A DNA stretch of 64,000 nucleotides from UBA7803 sp041690675 (GCA_041690675.1 JAWLGU010000002.1:62001-126000); one strand, 5' to 3'. Shown: positions 9,208-18,426, counted from the stretch's first letter. A program made the numbers and translations. Notes: generated by a model from the letters alone, not told the origin.

Positions 9208-10695
9208 TCACCACTTCGGATAAATGACGATGTCGATGCGCCGGTTGCGGGTGCGCCCCTCGGGGGTCTCGTTGTTCGCCACCGGCCGCGACTCGCCGTA
9301 GCCGAGGGCCGTGACCTGGGCCGGCGACAGCGGCGAGCGCGCCAGCAGGTAGCGGAGCACCGAGTCGGCGCGCGCCTGGGACAGCGCCTGGTTCGAGGCA
9401 TCGGAGCCGAACGAGTCGGTGTGCCCCTCGATCACCACGTTCGCCTCGGGGAACTGCGCCAGGGCCTCCTGCACCGTGGCGAGAATGTCCTCGTGCTCCG
9501 GTTGCAGGCGCGCACTGCCGCTTTCGAAGTTGAGCCCGATCAGGCGCAGGATGACGCTGTCCGACTGACGCAGCACCGTGGCCTCGTCGGGCTCGAACAG
9601 CGACTCCACCCGGTCCAGCCGCTCACCCTGGCGCTCGCGCTTGGCCAGCGCCTCGTTGACCCGGGCCAGGCTCTGACTCTGCCCACCGAGCTCCAGCTCG
9701 AGGGACGCGATCCGCGCATCCCGATCGGCGACGGCCTGCTCGAGGAAGCTCACGTCGGCCTGGATGTTGGCGATGGCCTGGGCGATCTGCTCGATGGCCT
9801 GTTCGTATCCGGCATCGAAGTAGACGGGCACGTCCACCTGGTCCGCCACCCCGGCGATGCCCTCTTCCCACTGCAGCAACACCTGCTCCAGGCTGGTATC
9901 GCCATCGCGGATCTGGCGCTCGAGCCGGGCTACGTAGATGGCGTGGTGCGCGTTGTGCTCCGCGAGCTGGGCCAGGTTGCGGGGCCGATCGGTGTCGTAG
10001 CGGTCGTCGATCAGCGCCTGCTCCGCCTCCGCCAGCAGCTCGCGGGCTCGGCGCAGCGAGATGGGCGCATGGCGCTCGGCCCGAAGATCGTCCGCGGTGT
10101 CGAGCAGGCTGCGAGTCTCGTTGAGATAGTTGGCTTGAATGGCGTTCAGCTCGGCGTCCCGGTAGAGCTCCTCGGCGCGCGCCGCGGACCGCTCGGCGGA
10201 GCTGCGGCGCTCCCGCTCCAGGCGCACGGTCGCCTCCCCGAAGGCCCGTTCCGCGGCCTGCCAGTCTGCATCCGCATATTTCTCGGCTTCCGCATTCGCC
10301 GCGTCCGACCGCGCCTCCAAGGCCGTGGCGAAGGCTACGCCGGCGATCTCGGCGGCGCGGACGGCCTCCTGGAACGCAGCCTCCGCCGCCGTCAGGTAGC
10401 GCCGGATGGTCTCGATGCTACCCCCGGATTCCAGGACGGACTCGGCGCGGCGATAGCTTTCGGCGCCCTCGGCGTAGCTGCGCGGCGCCAGCAGGCTGGC
10501 TTGGGCGGCATTGGCCTCCCGCAGCGCCCGGTCGGCGGCAGCGAACAGCGTCTGGCGGAGGTCGCGCGCCGGAGTGCTCGCCGGAGTGCTCGCCGGAGCG
10601 GCCACCGCCGCCCCCGGCAAGACGCCGCCCAGCATCACCGCCAGCGTGAGCACCGCGAACGCCGCGCTGCGACGACTCGTTCGAACTGCAGACAT
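9208..10695 (-). CDS. OmpA-family protein with DUF4398-like helical region
   Basis: 495 residues. A signal peptide ends near AAPAS, followed by a short ASTP repeat. Residues about 40-330 are Ala/Glu/Arg-rich and almost all helical or coiled coil, opening with a DUF4398-like segment (ALREANAAQASLLAPRSYAEG). The C-terminal 110 residues are an OmpA-like peptidoglycan-binding domain with FESGSARLQPEH, VIEGHTDSFGSDASN, ALSQARADSV and the final GRTRNRRIDIVI. This tethers the outer membrane or periplasmic coil to peptidoglycan. The ATG at 10695 is preceded by GAGGAAAC; an upstream ATG at 10734 lies inside the next gene's stop region and is less likely. It follows the NHL gene by 17 bp on the same strand. 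Confidence 0.9.
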   Translation of the reverse strand: MSAVRTSRRSAAFAVLTLAVMLGGVLPGAAVAAPASTPASTPARDLRQTLFAAADRALREANAAQASLLAPRSYAEGAESYRRAESVLESGGSIETIRRYLTAAEAAFQEAVRAAEIAGVAFATALEARSDAANAEAEKYADADWQAAERAFGEATVRLERERRSSAERSAARAEELYRDAELNAIQANYLNETRSLLDTADDLRAERHAPISLRRARELLAEAEQALIDDRYDTDRPRNLAQLAEHNAHHAIYVARLERQIRDGDTSLEQVLLQWEEGIAGVADQVDVPVYFDAGYEQAIEQIAQAIANIQADVSFLEQAVADRDARIASLELELGGQSQSLARVNEALAKRERQGERLDRVESLFEPDEATVLRQSDSVILRLIGLNFESGSARLQPEHEDILATVQEALAQFPEANVVIEGHTDSFGSDASNQALSQARADSVLRYLLARSPLSPAQVTALGYGESRPVANNETPEGRTRNRRIDIVIYPKW

Positions 10696-10712
10696 GTTGT
10701 TTCCTCGTCGGC

Positions 10713-11897
10713 TTACAGGGCCCGCTTCGGCCAAGGCACGCCGGACACGCCTTCGTCGGCGCTCCGCACGCCCTTGAACAGAAACTTCTGCACCCGCTTA
10801 CCCTCGTAGGTTTCGGTGGTGTAGATGTTCCCCTTGGAGTCCGTGGCGATACTGTGCACGCCGAAGAACTGACCCGGCTGACGCCCCCCGTCACCGAAAC
10901 TGGTGAGGATCTCCAGCGATTTCCGCTCCATCACGTACACCTTCATGTTCTTGCCGTCGGCGACATACAAGTACTGCTGTTTCGGGTCTCTGGAAAAGGC
11001 GATGTCCCAGGTGGAGCCGTCCCCCAAGGTGCGGGGCGCGATGAACTTCTCGGTCACGAAGGTGCCGTCCGTGGTGAACACCTGGATGCGGTCGTTGGCA
11101 CGGTCGCACACGTAGACCAGGCCGTCGTAGGACGGCTCCGCGCAGTGCACCGGGTTGCGGAACTGCTGGGCCGGGGGCGCGTCGGGATCGTAGCGGCCGA
11201 GGTCTTCGTCGCTCGGCCGGTTGCCGTAGGCGCCCCAGTAGCGCTTGAACTCGCCGGTGCTGGCATCCAGCACCGCCACCCGCTTGTGACTGTAGCCGTC
11301 CGCTACGTAGGCCTCATTGCCTCGGCTGTCGAAGGAGATCTTGGCGACGCGCCCGAAGTACTCGGTGCTGTTGCTGTCGGGGTCGCGGCCGGGCTGGCCG
11401 AACTGCTTGAGAAACGTGCCATCCCGGGCGAACACCAGGATGTGCCCGTCATTGCGGCCGTTGCCGCCGATCCAGATGTTGTCGTTCGGATCCAGGGTCA
11501 GACCGTGATTGGAGTCCGGCCAGTCGTAGCCTTTCCCCGGACCACCCCAGGCGTTCACCAGGTTTCCTTCCGGGTCGAACTCCAGAATGTTCGGCGCCGG
11601 GATGCAGCATTCGCCGGTCGGCGGATCCATGGCGGCGCCGATCTCCGTGCGGGTATCGAAGGAGTTGCGGCGGTGAATGACGAACACGTGATCCCGGGAA
11701 TCCACCCCCACGCCGATGGCGGAGCCGAGCACCCAATGGTTGGGCAGCGGCTTGGGCCAGAAGGGATCGACCTCGAACCGGGGTGCCTTGGCCACCGCCG
11801 CGTCGGCCTGTTCCTCCAGAACACCCTGGCCGAAACCCAACAGGGCCATGGACGCCGCCAGTACGGCGGCAAACAGAAGATTCTGCTGCTTCGTCAT
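10713..11897 (-). CDS. Exported NHL/six-bladed propeller protein
   Basis: 394 residues. The N-terminus (MTKQQNLLFAAVLAASMALLGFG) is a signal peptide or anchor. The rest consists of NHL-type propeller blades with repeated patterns such as GLTLDPNDNIWIGGNGRNDGH, ILVFARDGTFLKQFG, AYVADGYSHKRV and VYVCDRANDRIQVF. Proteins like this are often annotated as peptidyl-alpha-hydroxyglycine lyase-like, but no catalytic assignment is possible by eye. The ATG at 11897 has GAGGGGGAG upstream; the frame stays open further upstream in low-quality sequence. It shares a divergent promoter region with the HupE gene. Confidence 0.85.
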   Translation of the reverse strand: MTKQQNLLFAAVLAASMALLGFGQGVLEEQADAAVAKAPRFEVDPFWPKPLPNHWVLGSAIGVGVDSRDHVFVIHRRNSFDTRTEIGAAMDPPTGECCIPAPNILEFDPEGNLVNAWGGPGKGYDWPDSNHGLTLDPNDNIWIGGNGRNDGHILVFARDGTFLKQFGQPGRDPDSNSTEYFGRVAKISFDSRGNEAYVADGYSHKRVAVLDASTGEFKRYWGAYGNRPSDEDLGRYDPDAPPAQQFRNPVHCAEPSYDGLVYVCDRANDRIQVFTTDGTFVTEKFIAPRTLGDGSTWDIAFSRDPKQQYLYVADGKNMKVYVMERKSLEILTSFGDGGRQPGQFFGVHSIATDSKGNIYTTETYEGKRVQKFLFKGVRSADEGVSGVPWPKRAL

Positions 11898-11963
11898 GAA
11901 CCCGACTCTCCCCCTCGTGATTGGCCGCCGGTCTGCTGCGGCGGATACCTGACGCAGTGCACT

Positions 11964-11971
11964 AGTATACT
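11964..11971. promoter_or_regulatory. Palindromic AGTATACT, candidate -10 for both divergent genes
   Basis: The self-complementary octamer AGTATACT contains TATACT on both strands. It sits between the NHL gene start (11897, minus) and the HupE gene start (11998, plus), at a suitable distance from the plus-strand gene (TSS about 20 nt before the ATG). No good -35 is visible on either strand. Confidence 0.35.
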
Positions 11972-11997
11972 CACCCACTCTCAGGTGTCCCGACAGG

Positions 11998-13371
11998 ATG
12001 ACTCGGCTTCTTCGCAATCTGCCGCCGTTCACGTTGCTGCTGTTTCGCCCACCGTCGGCGCCGCCGTTGGCGCCGCCGCTGGCGCTGCTGCTGGCGCTCC
12101 TGCTGGCGCCGGGCTGGGCGGCGGCCCACGAGGTGCCGGTGACGGTCACCGTGCAGGTTCTGGTGAAGCCGGAGGGGGAGCATCTCGGCGTGCTGGTGCG
12201 CGCTCCGCTGCACGCCATGCGGGACGTGGAGCTTCCTCTGTTGGGCCCGGGTTATCTCGACCTGACGGCAGCGGAAGCCCCCTTGCGCGACGCCGCCGTG
12301 CTGTGGCTCGCGGATCAGTTGACGTTCTTCGAGGACGGCCGCCGCCTGGCGCCGCCGCGGCTGGAGGCGTTGCGGGTGTCGTTGCCGACGGATGGGTCGT
12401 TCGCCGACTTCGACACGGCGCGGGCTCACCTCCAGGGGCCCGGCCTGCCTCCGGACACGGAGTTGTACTGGGGGCAGGGGCTGCTGGACGTGCTGCTGCG
12501 CTACGACGTCCGTTCCGCCGACGCCGCGTTCGCCGTGGACGCGAAGCTGGCCCACCTGGGTCTGCGCACGGAGACGGTACTGCGGTTCCTGCCGCCGGGG
12601 GGCCCGGAGCGGGTCTACCGCTACGTGGGCGACATGGGCCGACTGGCTCTGGATCCGCGCTGGCATCAGGCCGTGGGTCACTTCGTCACCCAGGGCTTCC
12701 ACCACGTCCTCGAGGGGCTGGACCATCTGCTGTTCGTGTTCTGCCTGGTGATCCCCTTCCGCCGGCTGAAGCCGCTGCTGATCCTGGTCACCGCGTTCAC
12801 CGTGGGGCACTCCATGACCCTGGCCGCGGCCGCCCTGGGAATGGCCCCCTCCGGCGGTTGGTTCCCGCCCCTGGTCGAGACTCTCATCGCCGCTTCCATC
12901 GTTTACATGGCCCTCGAGAACCTGCTGGAACCGCGGTTGCAGCGGCGCTGGTTCCTGGCCTTCGGCTTCGGCCTGGTGCACGGCTTCGGCTTCGCCTTCG
13001 TGCTGGGGGAGTCGCTGCAGTTCGCGGGCTCCCATGCGGTGCTGTCGCTGGCCGCGTTCAATCTGGGCATCGAGGCAGGACAACTGCTGGTGGCTGCGCT
13101 GGCGGTGCCGGCGGTCGCCGCCCTCATCCGGCTCGGCGTGCCCCGGCGCTTTGCGCTCATCGTCCTCTCCGTTCTCGTCGCCCACACGGGCTGGCACTGG
13201 ATGCTGGAACGCGGGGAGGCATTTCTGGCCCATCCGCTCGGCGCCCCGGAGCTGAACGCCGCCTGGTGGGCGGGTGCGATGCGCTGGACGATGCTGATGC
13301 TGGCGATGATCGCGGTGTTCGGGCTGGTGAACGCGGGGGCGCGGCGGCTGGCGAAGGGCGAGGAGACGTGA
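11998..13371 (+). CDS. HupE/UreJ family membrane protein with exported N-terminal domain
   Basis: 457 residues. A long Pro/Leu/Ala-rich hydrophobic N-terminus ends at AAAHEVPV, suggesting cleavage before a periplasmic domain of about 190 residues. The C-terminal half (about 225-450) is a HupE/UreJ-like membrane domain with GFHHVLEGLDHLLFVFCL, TAFTVGHSMTLAAAALG and FGFGLVHGFGFAFVLGE, which place conserved His and Asp residues in helices. HupE/UreJ proteins are linked to nickel uptake in hydrogenase and urease clusters. No hydrogenase or urease genes are nearby, so its substrate is open. The leucine-rich leader is encoded by short repeats (GCGCTGCTGCTG-like). Confidence 0.85.
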   Translation: MTRLLRNLPPFTLLLFRPPSAPPLAPPLALLLALLLAPGWAAAHEVPVTVTVQVLVKPEGEHLGVLVRAPLHAMRDVELPLLGPGYLDLTAAEAPLRDAAVLWLADQLTFFEDGRRLAPPRLEALRVSLPTDGSFADFDTARAHLQGPGLPPDTELYWGQGLLDVLLRYDVRSADAAFAVDAKLAHLGLRTETVLRFLPPGGPERVYRYVGDMGRLALDPRWHQAVGHFVTQGFHHVLEGLDHLLFVFCLVIPFRRLKPLLILVTAFTVGHSMTLAAAALGMAPSGGWFPPLVETLIAASIVYMALENLLEPRLQRRWFLAFGFGLVHGFGFAFVLGESLQFAGSHAVLSLAAFNLGIEAGQLLVAALAVPAVAALIRLGVPRRFALIVLSVLVAHTGWHWMLERGEAFLAHPLGAPELNAAWWAGAMRWTMLMLAMIAVFGLVNAGARRLAKGEET

Positions 13372-13453
13372 AACCGATGAGGATGGGTTTCCGGCGGTAG
13401 GGGCCGCCGGGAGCTGCGCTATCATGGTCGCCTCACTGAAGGGGAGATCCGCC

Positions 13454-14479
13454 ATGCTCGGGAATCCGATTCTGCGCCTCAGCCTGGTCGTCGGGGCGCT
13501 GACCTTGCTGACCGGCGCAGCCCAGCCCTGCGTGGACGAAGCGTACCGGCCACAGCCCGGCTGGGGCGAGCTGCCGGAGGGCCGGACCTGGGGCGCCACC
13601 AGTGCCATCTTTCCCAGCAACGACGGTCGGCACATGTGGGTGGCCGAGCGCTGCGGCGCCAACTCCTGCGTGGACAGCGAGCTCGATCCGATTCTGCTGT
13701 TCGACCTGGACGGCAAGCTGATCAGGAGCTTCGGAGCCGGCCTGATCGCCTGGCCCCACGGCATCTTCGTGGACGGCGACGACAACGTCTGGGTGGCGGA
13801 TGCGGTGGGGTACGCGCCGGTGCCCGAGGGCTGGGGTCACGTGGTGTACAAGTTCAGCCCGGAGGGTGAGCTGCTCATGACCCTGGGCCGCCGAGGCGTG
13901 GCCGGGGACGGCCCGGACACCTTCCGCAAGCCCAACGACGTGGTGGTGGCGCCCGACGGCCACATCTTCGTGGCCGATGGCCACGGCTCGGGCCCGGACG
14001 AGCCGGCCAACAACCGTATCGTCAAGTTCGCCCCCGACGGCACCTACCTGATGGAATTCGGCACCGCGGGTGGCGACGCCGGCGAGCTGCACGAGCCTCA
14101 CGCCCTGGCCATGGATTCCAAGGGACGGCTGTTCGTCGGCGACCGCGGCAACAGCCGCATTCAGATCTTCGACAAGAACGGCGAACATCTGGCCACCTGG
14201 ACCCAGTTCGGCCGGCCCAGCGGGTTGTTCATCGACCGCCACGACATGCTCTACGTGGCCGACTCGGAATCGAACGCGCAGCGGAATCCGGGGTGGAAGC
14301 GCGGAATCCGGATCGGCAGCGTCAGCGACGGCTTCGTCCGTGCCTTCATTCCCGACCCGGAGCCCGATCAGGACGGCTCCGGCACCAGCGGCGCCGAGGG
14401 GGTGGCGGTGGATGCCGACGGCAACGTCTACGGCGCCGAGGTGGGCCCGCGCCAGGTCGTGAAGTACCTGGCGCCATGA
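13454..14479 (+). CDS. Exported NHL-repeat protein (peptidylglycine lyase-like fold)
   Basis: 341 residues. The start at 13454 is chosen because AAGGGGAG precedes it and a signal peptide (MLGNPILRLSLVVGALTLLT) follows; an ATG at 13424 lacks a ribosome site. Blades carry repeated NHL patterns, for example GIFVDGDDNVWVADA, KPNDVVVAPDGHIFVADGHG, LAMDSKGRLFVGDRGNSRIQIF and GVAVDADGNVYGAE. This arrangement is seen in peptidyl-alpha-hydroxyglycine alpha-amidating lyase-like proteins. Function in bacteria is mostly unknown. Its stop overlaps the M14 peptidase start by 4 bp (ATGA). Confidence 0.85.
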   Translation: MLGNPILRLSLVVGALTLLTGAAQPCVDEAYRPQPGWGELPEGRTWGATSAIFPSNDGRHMWVAERCGANSCVDSELDPILLFDLDGKLIRSFGAGLIAWPHGIFVDGDDNVWVADAVGYAPVPEGWGHVVYKFSPEGELLMTLGRRGVAGDGPDTFRKPNDVVVAPDGHIFVADGHGSGPDEPANNRIVKFAPDGTYLMEFGTAGGDAGELHEPHALAMDSKGRLFVGDRGNSRIQIFDKNGEHLATWTQFGRPSGLFIDRHDMLYVADSESNAQRNPGWKRGIRIGSVSDGFVRAFIPDPEPDQDGSGTSGAEGVAVDADGNVYGAEVGPRQVVKYLAP

Positions 14480-17229
14480 TGGCGCGCCACGTTCTGGCGG
14501 CGCTGCTGCTGGTGCTCGCCGCGCCGGCGGTGGCGGAGCCGCGGGCCTTCTGGCCGGGCGCCGACTACGATCCGGCCATCCCGGACCTGGCGTCGGTGCT
14601 CGGCCACGCGCCGGGAGACGACATCACCACGCCCGAGGGTCTGGTGACCTACCTTCAGGCGCTGAAGCGGGCGGCGCCGGAGCGCACGCGCCTCGTGGAG
14701 TACGCGCGCAGCTGGGAAGGCCGGCCGCTGCATTACCTGGTCGTCGGCAGCCGCGAGCACCTGGCGCGGCTCGACGAGATTCGCGCCGGCATGCGCCGAC
14801 TGGCGGACCCCCGCGACCGCGCTGCCGGGGAGCTGGAAGCGCTGGTCGCCGAGCTGCCCGCCGTGGTCTGGCTGGCCCACGGCGTCCACGGCAACGAGAT
14901 CTCGTCGGCCGACGCGGCGCTGCTCACCGCCTACCACCTGCTCGCCGCCCGGGATCCGGAGACGGCGGCGCTATTGGACGACGTGCTGGTGATCATCGAT
15001 CCGGCCCAGAACCCGGACGGCCGCGCGCGGTTCGTGCAGCACTACACCGGTCTTCGCGGCTTGGCCCCGCAACCGAGCCCCATCGCCGCCGAACGCTCCG
15101 AGCCCTGGCCCACGGGCCGCGGCAACCACTATCTCTTCGACATGAACCGCGACTGGTTCGCGCTGACACAGCCCGAAGTGCGCGGCCGGGTGCAGGCCTA
15201 TCTCGACTATTACCCGGTGGTCCACGTGGACCTGCACGAGATGGACACCGATTCCAGCTACTACTTTCCGCCCCCCGCGGTGCCCGCCAATCCGTACCTG
15301 GGAAATGACCAGGAGGCGGTGCTGGAGGCCCTGGGGCGGGGGACCGCGGAGCTGTTCGACCGGTTCGGGTTCCGCTATTTCAGCCGGGAAACCTTCGATG
15401 CCTACTTTCCGGGCTACGGCGATACCTGGCCGGCGCTGCACGGAGCGGCGGGCATGACCTTCGAGATGGCCAGTGCCCGCGGCCTGCTCGGCCAGCGCTT
15501 GGATGGTTCCCTGGTGAGCTACGCGGACGGCGTGGCTCGGCACTTCGTCGCCAGCATGGCCGTGCTGCGCACCGCGGCGGCGGAGCGGGAGCGGTTGTTG
15601 CGGGCATTCCTCGCCCAGCGCCGGGGGGTGGGGGACGGCGTGACCTATCTGCTGTCCCGCGAACGCGACCCGGGCCGGGCGGATGCACTGGCGGCGTTGC
15701 TGATGGCTCAGGGTGTGGAAGTGCGCCAGCTCCCCGAGGCCGTGCGGCTGTGCGGCCGCCAGGTGGCGGCAGGCAGCTACGCGGTCTCCACCGACCAGCC
15801 CGCGGGCCGGCTGGCCGGTACCCTGCTCGCGCCCGAGTCGCCGGCGGGGGCGGAGTTCTGGGCGGAGCAGCAGCGCCGGCTCGACAAACGGCTGCCGCTG
15901 GAAGTCTACGATGTAGTGGCGTGGTCGCTGCCGCTGCTGTTCGACGTGCCGGTGACGAGCTGCCGCACGGGGGCGGAAGTCTTCCCCCTGGCGAACGGCG
16001 CACCTTCGCACGCGGCGGCGCCGCCGGGGGAGGCTCGGGTGGCTTACCTGGTGCCGTGGGGCAGCCGGGCCGCCGCGCGGTTCCTGGCCACCGCCCTCGC
16101 CGCCGGTCTTCGGCTGGAGATGGCCACCGACGGCTTTTCCCAGAACGGCACCGAGTATCCGCGGGGCACCTTGATCCTGCGCCGGGCCGCCAACGCCGGC
16201 GATTTGCCGGCGCGGGTCGCAGCGCTCGCGCGGCAGAGCGGCGCGGCGATCACCGCCACCGACACCAGCTGGGTATCCCGGGGCGCCGGCTTCGGCAGCG
16301 ACCGGGTGCGGCCGCTGCGCGCGCCTCGCGTGGCCATCGCCTGGGGCGCGCCCACGTCGCCGTACTCCGCCGGGGCATTGCGCTACACCCTGGAGCAGAA
16401 GCTGGGTTACCCGGCGGCTCCGGTGGCCGTGGATGATCTGGCTTCGCCATGGCTCGACCAGTTCGACGTGCTGGTGCTGCCCGACGGGGACGGCTACGCC
16501 GAGTCCCTGGCGGACCCGGTCACTGAGAACCTGCGCCGCTGGGTCCGGCGCGGCGGCACGCTGCTGGCAGTGGGCGGTGCGCTGGAGTACCTGGGTCCGG
16601 ACCACGCCGATCTGCTGAGCGTCCGCCCGGAGCTGCGGGCGGCTCCGGGAGACGCTGCGGCTGAGGACGCAGACACCCCGCCCGGCGCGGCGCAGGCGGC
16701 CGAGCCGGAGCGCGCCTCCACCGAGGCCGACGCGGAGCCGTCCGGCCCCGTCCCCGGCACTGTGCTCGCCACGGAGGCGGATCTGCTGGCGGCGGTCGCG
16801 CCCGAGGAGCCCCGGCCGCCGGACGTTCCCGGGGTGCTGGCGAATGCCACCGTGGACCGCGATCACTGGCTCTCGGTGGGCCTGCCGGCGCGACTGCGGT
16901 TCATGGTGGCGGGGGAACGCATCTTCACGCCGTTGCGCCTTGACGAGGGCACCAACGTGGCGTCCTTCGCGGCCGCCGACGGCCTGGTGGCCGCCGGACA
17001 TCTGTGGGAGGCGGCCCGCCGTCAGCTCGCCCGCAAGCCGGTGGTCATGGTACAGCCCCAGGAGCGGGGCCACGTCATCGGCTTCGCGGCCGATCCGGCG
17101 TTCCGCGGCATGATGGACGGCCTGGACGTGCTGCTGGCGAACGCCGTGTTCGTCGGTCCCGCCATGGTCGGACCCGTGCCCGTGGCGGCGGGGCCGATCG
17201 GCGGCTCAGGGCTGCAGCCGCGCCAGTGA
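14476..17229 (+). CDS. Exported M14-family zinc carboxypeptidase
   Basis: 917 residues. A signal peptide ends at AVAEPRAF. The M14 catalytic domain (about 45-400) has the zinc pair HGNE (His138, Glu141) and the third ligand His254 in VHVDLHEMD, plus NPDGR and NRDWFALTQPE. The distal 450 residues contain a segment LDQFDVLVLPDGDGYAESL followed by LRRWVRRGGTLLAVGGAL, like the ThuA/glutamine-amidotransferase-like domain seen at the end of similar large peptidases. Translationally coupled to the NHL protein upstream. The last 24 bp overlap pdxH on the opposite strand. Likely a periplasmic peptidase; substrate unknown. Confidence 0.9.
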   Translation: MMARHVLAALLLVLAAPAVAEPRAFWPGADYDPAIPDLASVLGHAPGDDITTPEGLVTYLQALKRAAPERTRLVEYARSWEGRPLHYLVVGSREHLARLDEIRAGMRRLADPRDRAAGELEALVAELPAVVWLAHGVHGNEISSADAALLTAYHLLAARDPETAALLDDVLVIIDPAQNPDGRARFVQHYTGLRGLAPQPSPIAAERSEPWPTGRGNHYLFDMNRDWFALTQPEVRGRVQAYLDYYPVVHVDLHEMDTDSSYYFPPPAVPANPYLGNDQEAVLEALGRGTAELFDRFGFRYFSRETFDAYFPGYGDTWPALHGAAGMTFEMASARGLLGQRLDGSLVSYADGVARHFVASMAVLRTAAAERERLLRAFLAQRRGVGDGVTYLLSRERDPGRADALAALLMAQGVEVRQLPEAVRLCGRQVAAGSYAVSTDQPAGRLAGTLLAPESPAGAEFWAEQQRRLDKRLPLEVYDVVAWSLPLLFDVPVTSCRTGAEVFPLANGAPSHAAAPPGEARVAYLVPWGSRAAARFLATALAAGLRLEMATDGFSQNGTEYPRGTLILRRAANAGDLPARVAALARQSGAAITATDTSWVSRGAGFGSDRVRPLRAPRVAIAWGAPTSPYSAGALRYTLEQKLGYPAAPVAVDDLASPWLDQFDVLVLPDGDGYAESLADPVTENLRRWVRRGGTLLAVGGALEYLGPDHADLLSVRPELRAAPGDAAAEDADTPPGAAQAAEPERASTEADAEPSGPVPGTVLATEADLLAAVAPEEPRPPDVPGVLANATVDRDHWLSVGLPARLRFMVAGERIFTPLRLDEGTNVASFAAADGLVAAGHLWEAARRQLARKPVVMVQPQERGHVIGFAADPAFRGMMDGLDVLLANAVFVGPAMVGPVPVAAGPIGGSGLQPRQ

Positions 17230-17844
17230 CCAGACGCCGCCCGCCAGGGTGTACTCGAACCGGTCGTGGAGCCGGTGCTCGCGCCCCTGCCAGAACTCGT
17301 AGATCTGGGGCCGCAGCCGGAAGCCGCCCCATTCCGCCGGTCGGGGTACCCGGCCGTCCGGGTGGCGGGCGCGCAGCTCGGCGACTCGGGCTTCCAGGGC
17401 GTCGCGGCTGTCGATGACGGCAGACTGCCGGGAGGCCGCTGCGGAGAAGCGGCTGTCCTCCGGCCGGCTCTCGAAATATTCGGTGGAGGTGACCTCGTCC
17501 AGCCGCTCCACGGTGCCGGTGATCCGCACCTGGCGGTGCAGCGAGCTCCAGTAGAACAGGCACGACGCCTGGGGATTCTCCGCCAGCTGCCGGCCCTTCC
17601 GGCTGCGGTAGTCGGTATACCAGCAGAAGCCGTGCTCGTCGAAGTGCTTGAGCAGCACGATGCGCACCGCCGGCCGGCCGTCCGCGCCGACGGTGGCCAG
17701 CGCCATGGCCGTGGCGTCCTCGAGGTTCGCGGCCAGCGCCTGACTGAACCAGGCCTGAAACAGCGTCAGCGGCTGGCCGGGCAGGGTCGCCCGGCGCAGC
17801 TCGGGGGCCATGTACTCCCGGCGGGTGTGTCGCTGATTCTTCAT
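17206..17844 (-). CDS. pdxH: Pyridoxamine 5'-phosphate oxidase PdxH
   Basis: 212 residues, the standard PdxH length. It oxidises PNP and PMP to PLP with FMN. Recognisable blocks are the N-terminal RREYMAPELRR, the FMN-binding PAVRIVLLKHFDEHGFCWYTDYRSRKG, FYWSSLHRQVRITGTVERL, the SRQSAVIDSRDALE segment and the C-terminal PRPAEWGGFRLRPQIYEFWQGREHRLHDRFEY; the final Pro of the family is replaced here by LQP. Its 3' end overlaps the M14 peptidase by 24 bp, convergent. PLP made by this enzyme would serve the aminotransferase and MetY in this window. Confidence 0.95.
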   Translation of the reverse strand: MKNQRHTRREYMAPELRRATLPGQPLTLFQAWFSQALAANLEDATAMALATVGADGRPAVRIVLLKHFDEHGFCWYTDYRSRKGRQLAENPQASCLFYWSSLHRQVRITGTVERLDEVTSTEYFESRPEDSRFSAAASRQSAVIDSRDALEARVAELRARHPDGRVPRPAEWGGFRLRPQIYEFWQGREHRLHDRFEYTLAGGVWSLARLQP

Positions 17845-17941
17845 GGCTGCCCAGTATGCCCGACAAGCGAGCCGCTTTGCTCGTGTTGCGGCGCGGCCTT
17901 CGGCCGTGGATCATCGGCGGCTCACCGGCGGGAATCGTGGC

Positions 17942-18364
17942 ATGAAGAAACTGGGACTGATGGCGGCGGCGTTCATGGTGCCGGTGGTGGCCTTCTTCGG
18001 ACTGCAGATCGTCGCCTCCGAGAGCGGCGAGGTGGTGGTCCTGCACACCGAGGACGGTGCCCGTGGCGCCACCACCCGCCTCTGGGTGGTGGACCACCAG
18101 GGCCATCAGTGGCTGCGTTCGGGCGGCGGTGCCAGCTCCGGCTGGTACGGGCGGCTGACTGCGGCTCCCCGGGTGGAGCTGGAGCGGGGGGGAGAGCGGC
18201 GCCCCTACCGGGCCGTCGTGGAACCGGCCATGACCGGCACCGTCAACCGCCTCATGGCCGAGAAGTACGGCTGGCGCGACCGCGTGGTGGGGCTGCTGGC
18301 CGGGGATCGGGCGGCGGCGGTGGCGGTGCGCCTGGTGCCCGCGGATGCCGCTGTCGTCCGGTGA
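17942..18364 (+). CDS. Small anchored protein, possibly PNPOx-like/DUF385 split-barrel type
   Basis: 140 residues. The first 20 residues form a hydrophobic anchor or signal. The rest (VVVLHTEDGARGATTRLWVVDHQ, WLRSGGGASSGWYGRL, PRVELERGGERRPYRAVV, LMAEKYGWRDRVVGLL) follows the order of elements in deazaflavin/PNPOx-like split-barrel proteins (substrate strand, SGW turn, PxVxL strand, KYG helix). This is inference from pattern, not a firm family match. It is divergent from pdxH, itself a split barrel. The ATG at 17942 has GGGAA upstream. Confidence 0.65.
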   Translation: MKKLGLMAAAFMVPVVAFFGLQIVASESGEVVVLHTEDGARGATTRLWVVDHQGHQWLRSGGGASSGWYGRLTAAPRVELERGGERRPYRAVVEPAMTGTVNRLMAEKYGWRDRVVGLLAGDRAAAVAVRLVPADAAVVR

Positions 18365-18372
18365 CCCCATGG

Positions 18373-18426
18373 TATGCTCGGCGCGGCGGCGCCCCGCCGT
18401 CAGCCACGTCAGCCGGAGGAATGCGC
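18373..18426 (+). promoter_or_regulatory. Weak -10 (TATGCT) and ribosome site for the PotF-like gene
   Basis: TATGCT at 18373-18378 is a plausible -10 and GGAGGA ends at 18420. Because GGAGGA abuts the ATG at 18421, the second in-frame ATG at 18427 (6 nt spacing) is the better start. No clear -35. Confidence 0.35.

Noticed and set aside
10560..10600. Short tandem repeat near the start of the OmpA-family gene
   Set aside because: It is a 12 bp in-frame repeat that encodes the ASTP linker after the signal peptide, an ordinary flexible segment.
10854..13400. 848-codon open frame overlapping the NHL and HupE genes
   Set aside because: Covers the divergent promoter region and two well-supported genes; no recognisable domain.
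13372..13420. Terminator after the HupE gene
   Set aside because: A CCGGCGG/CCGCCGG stem is possible but no T-tract follows.
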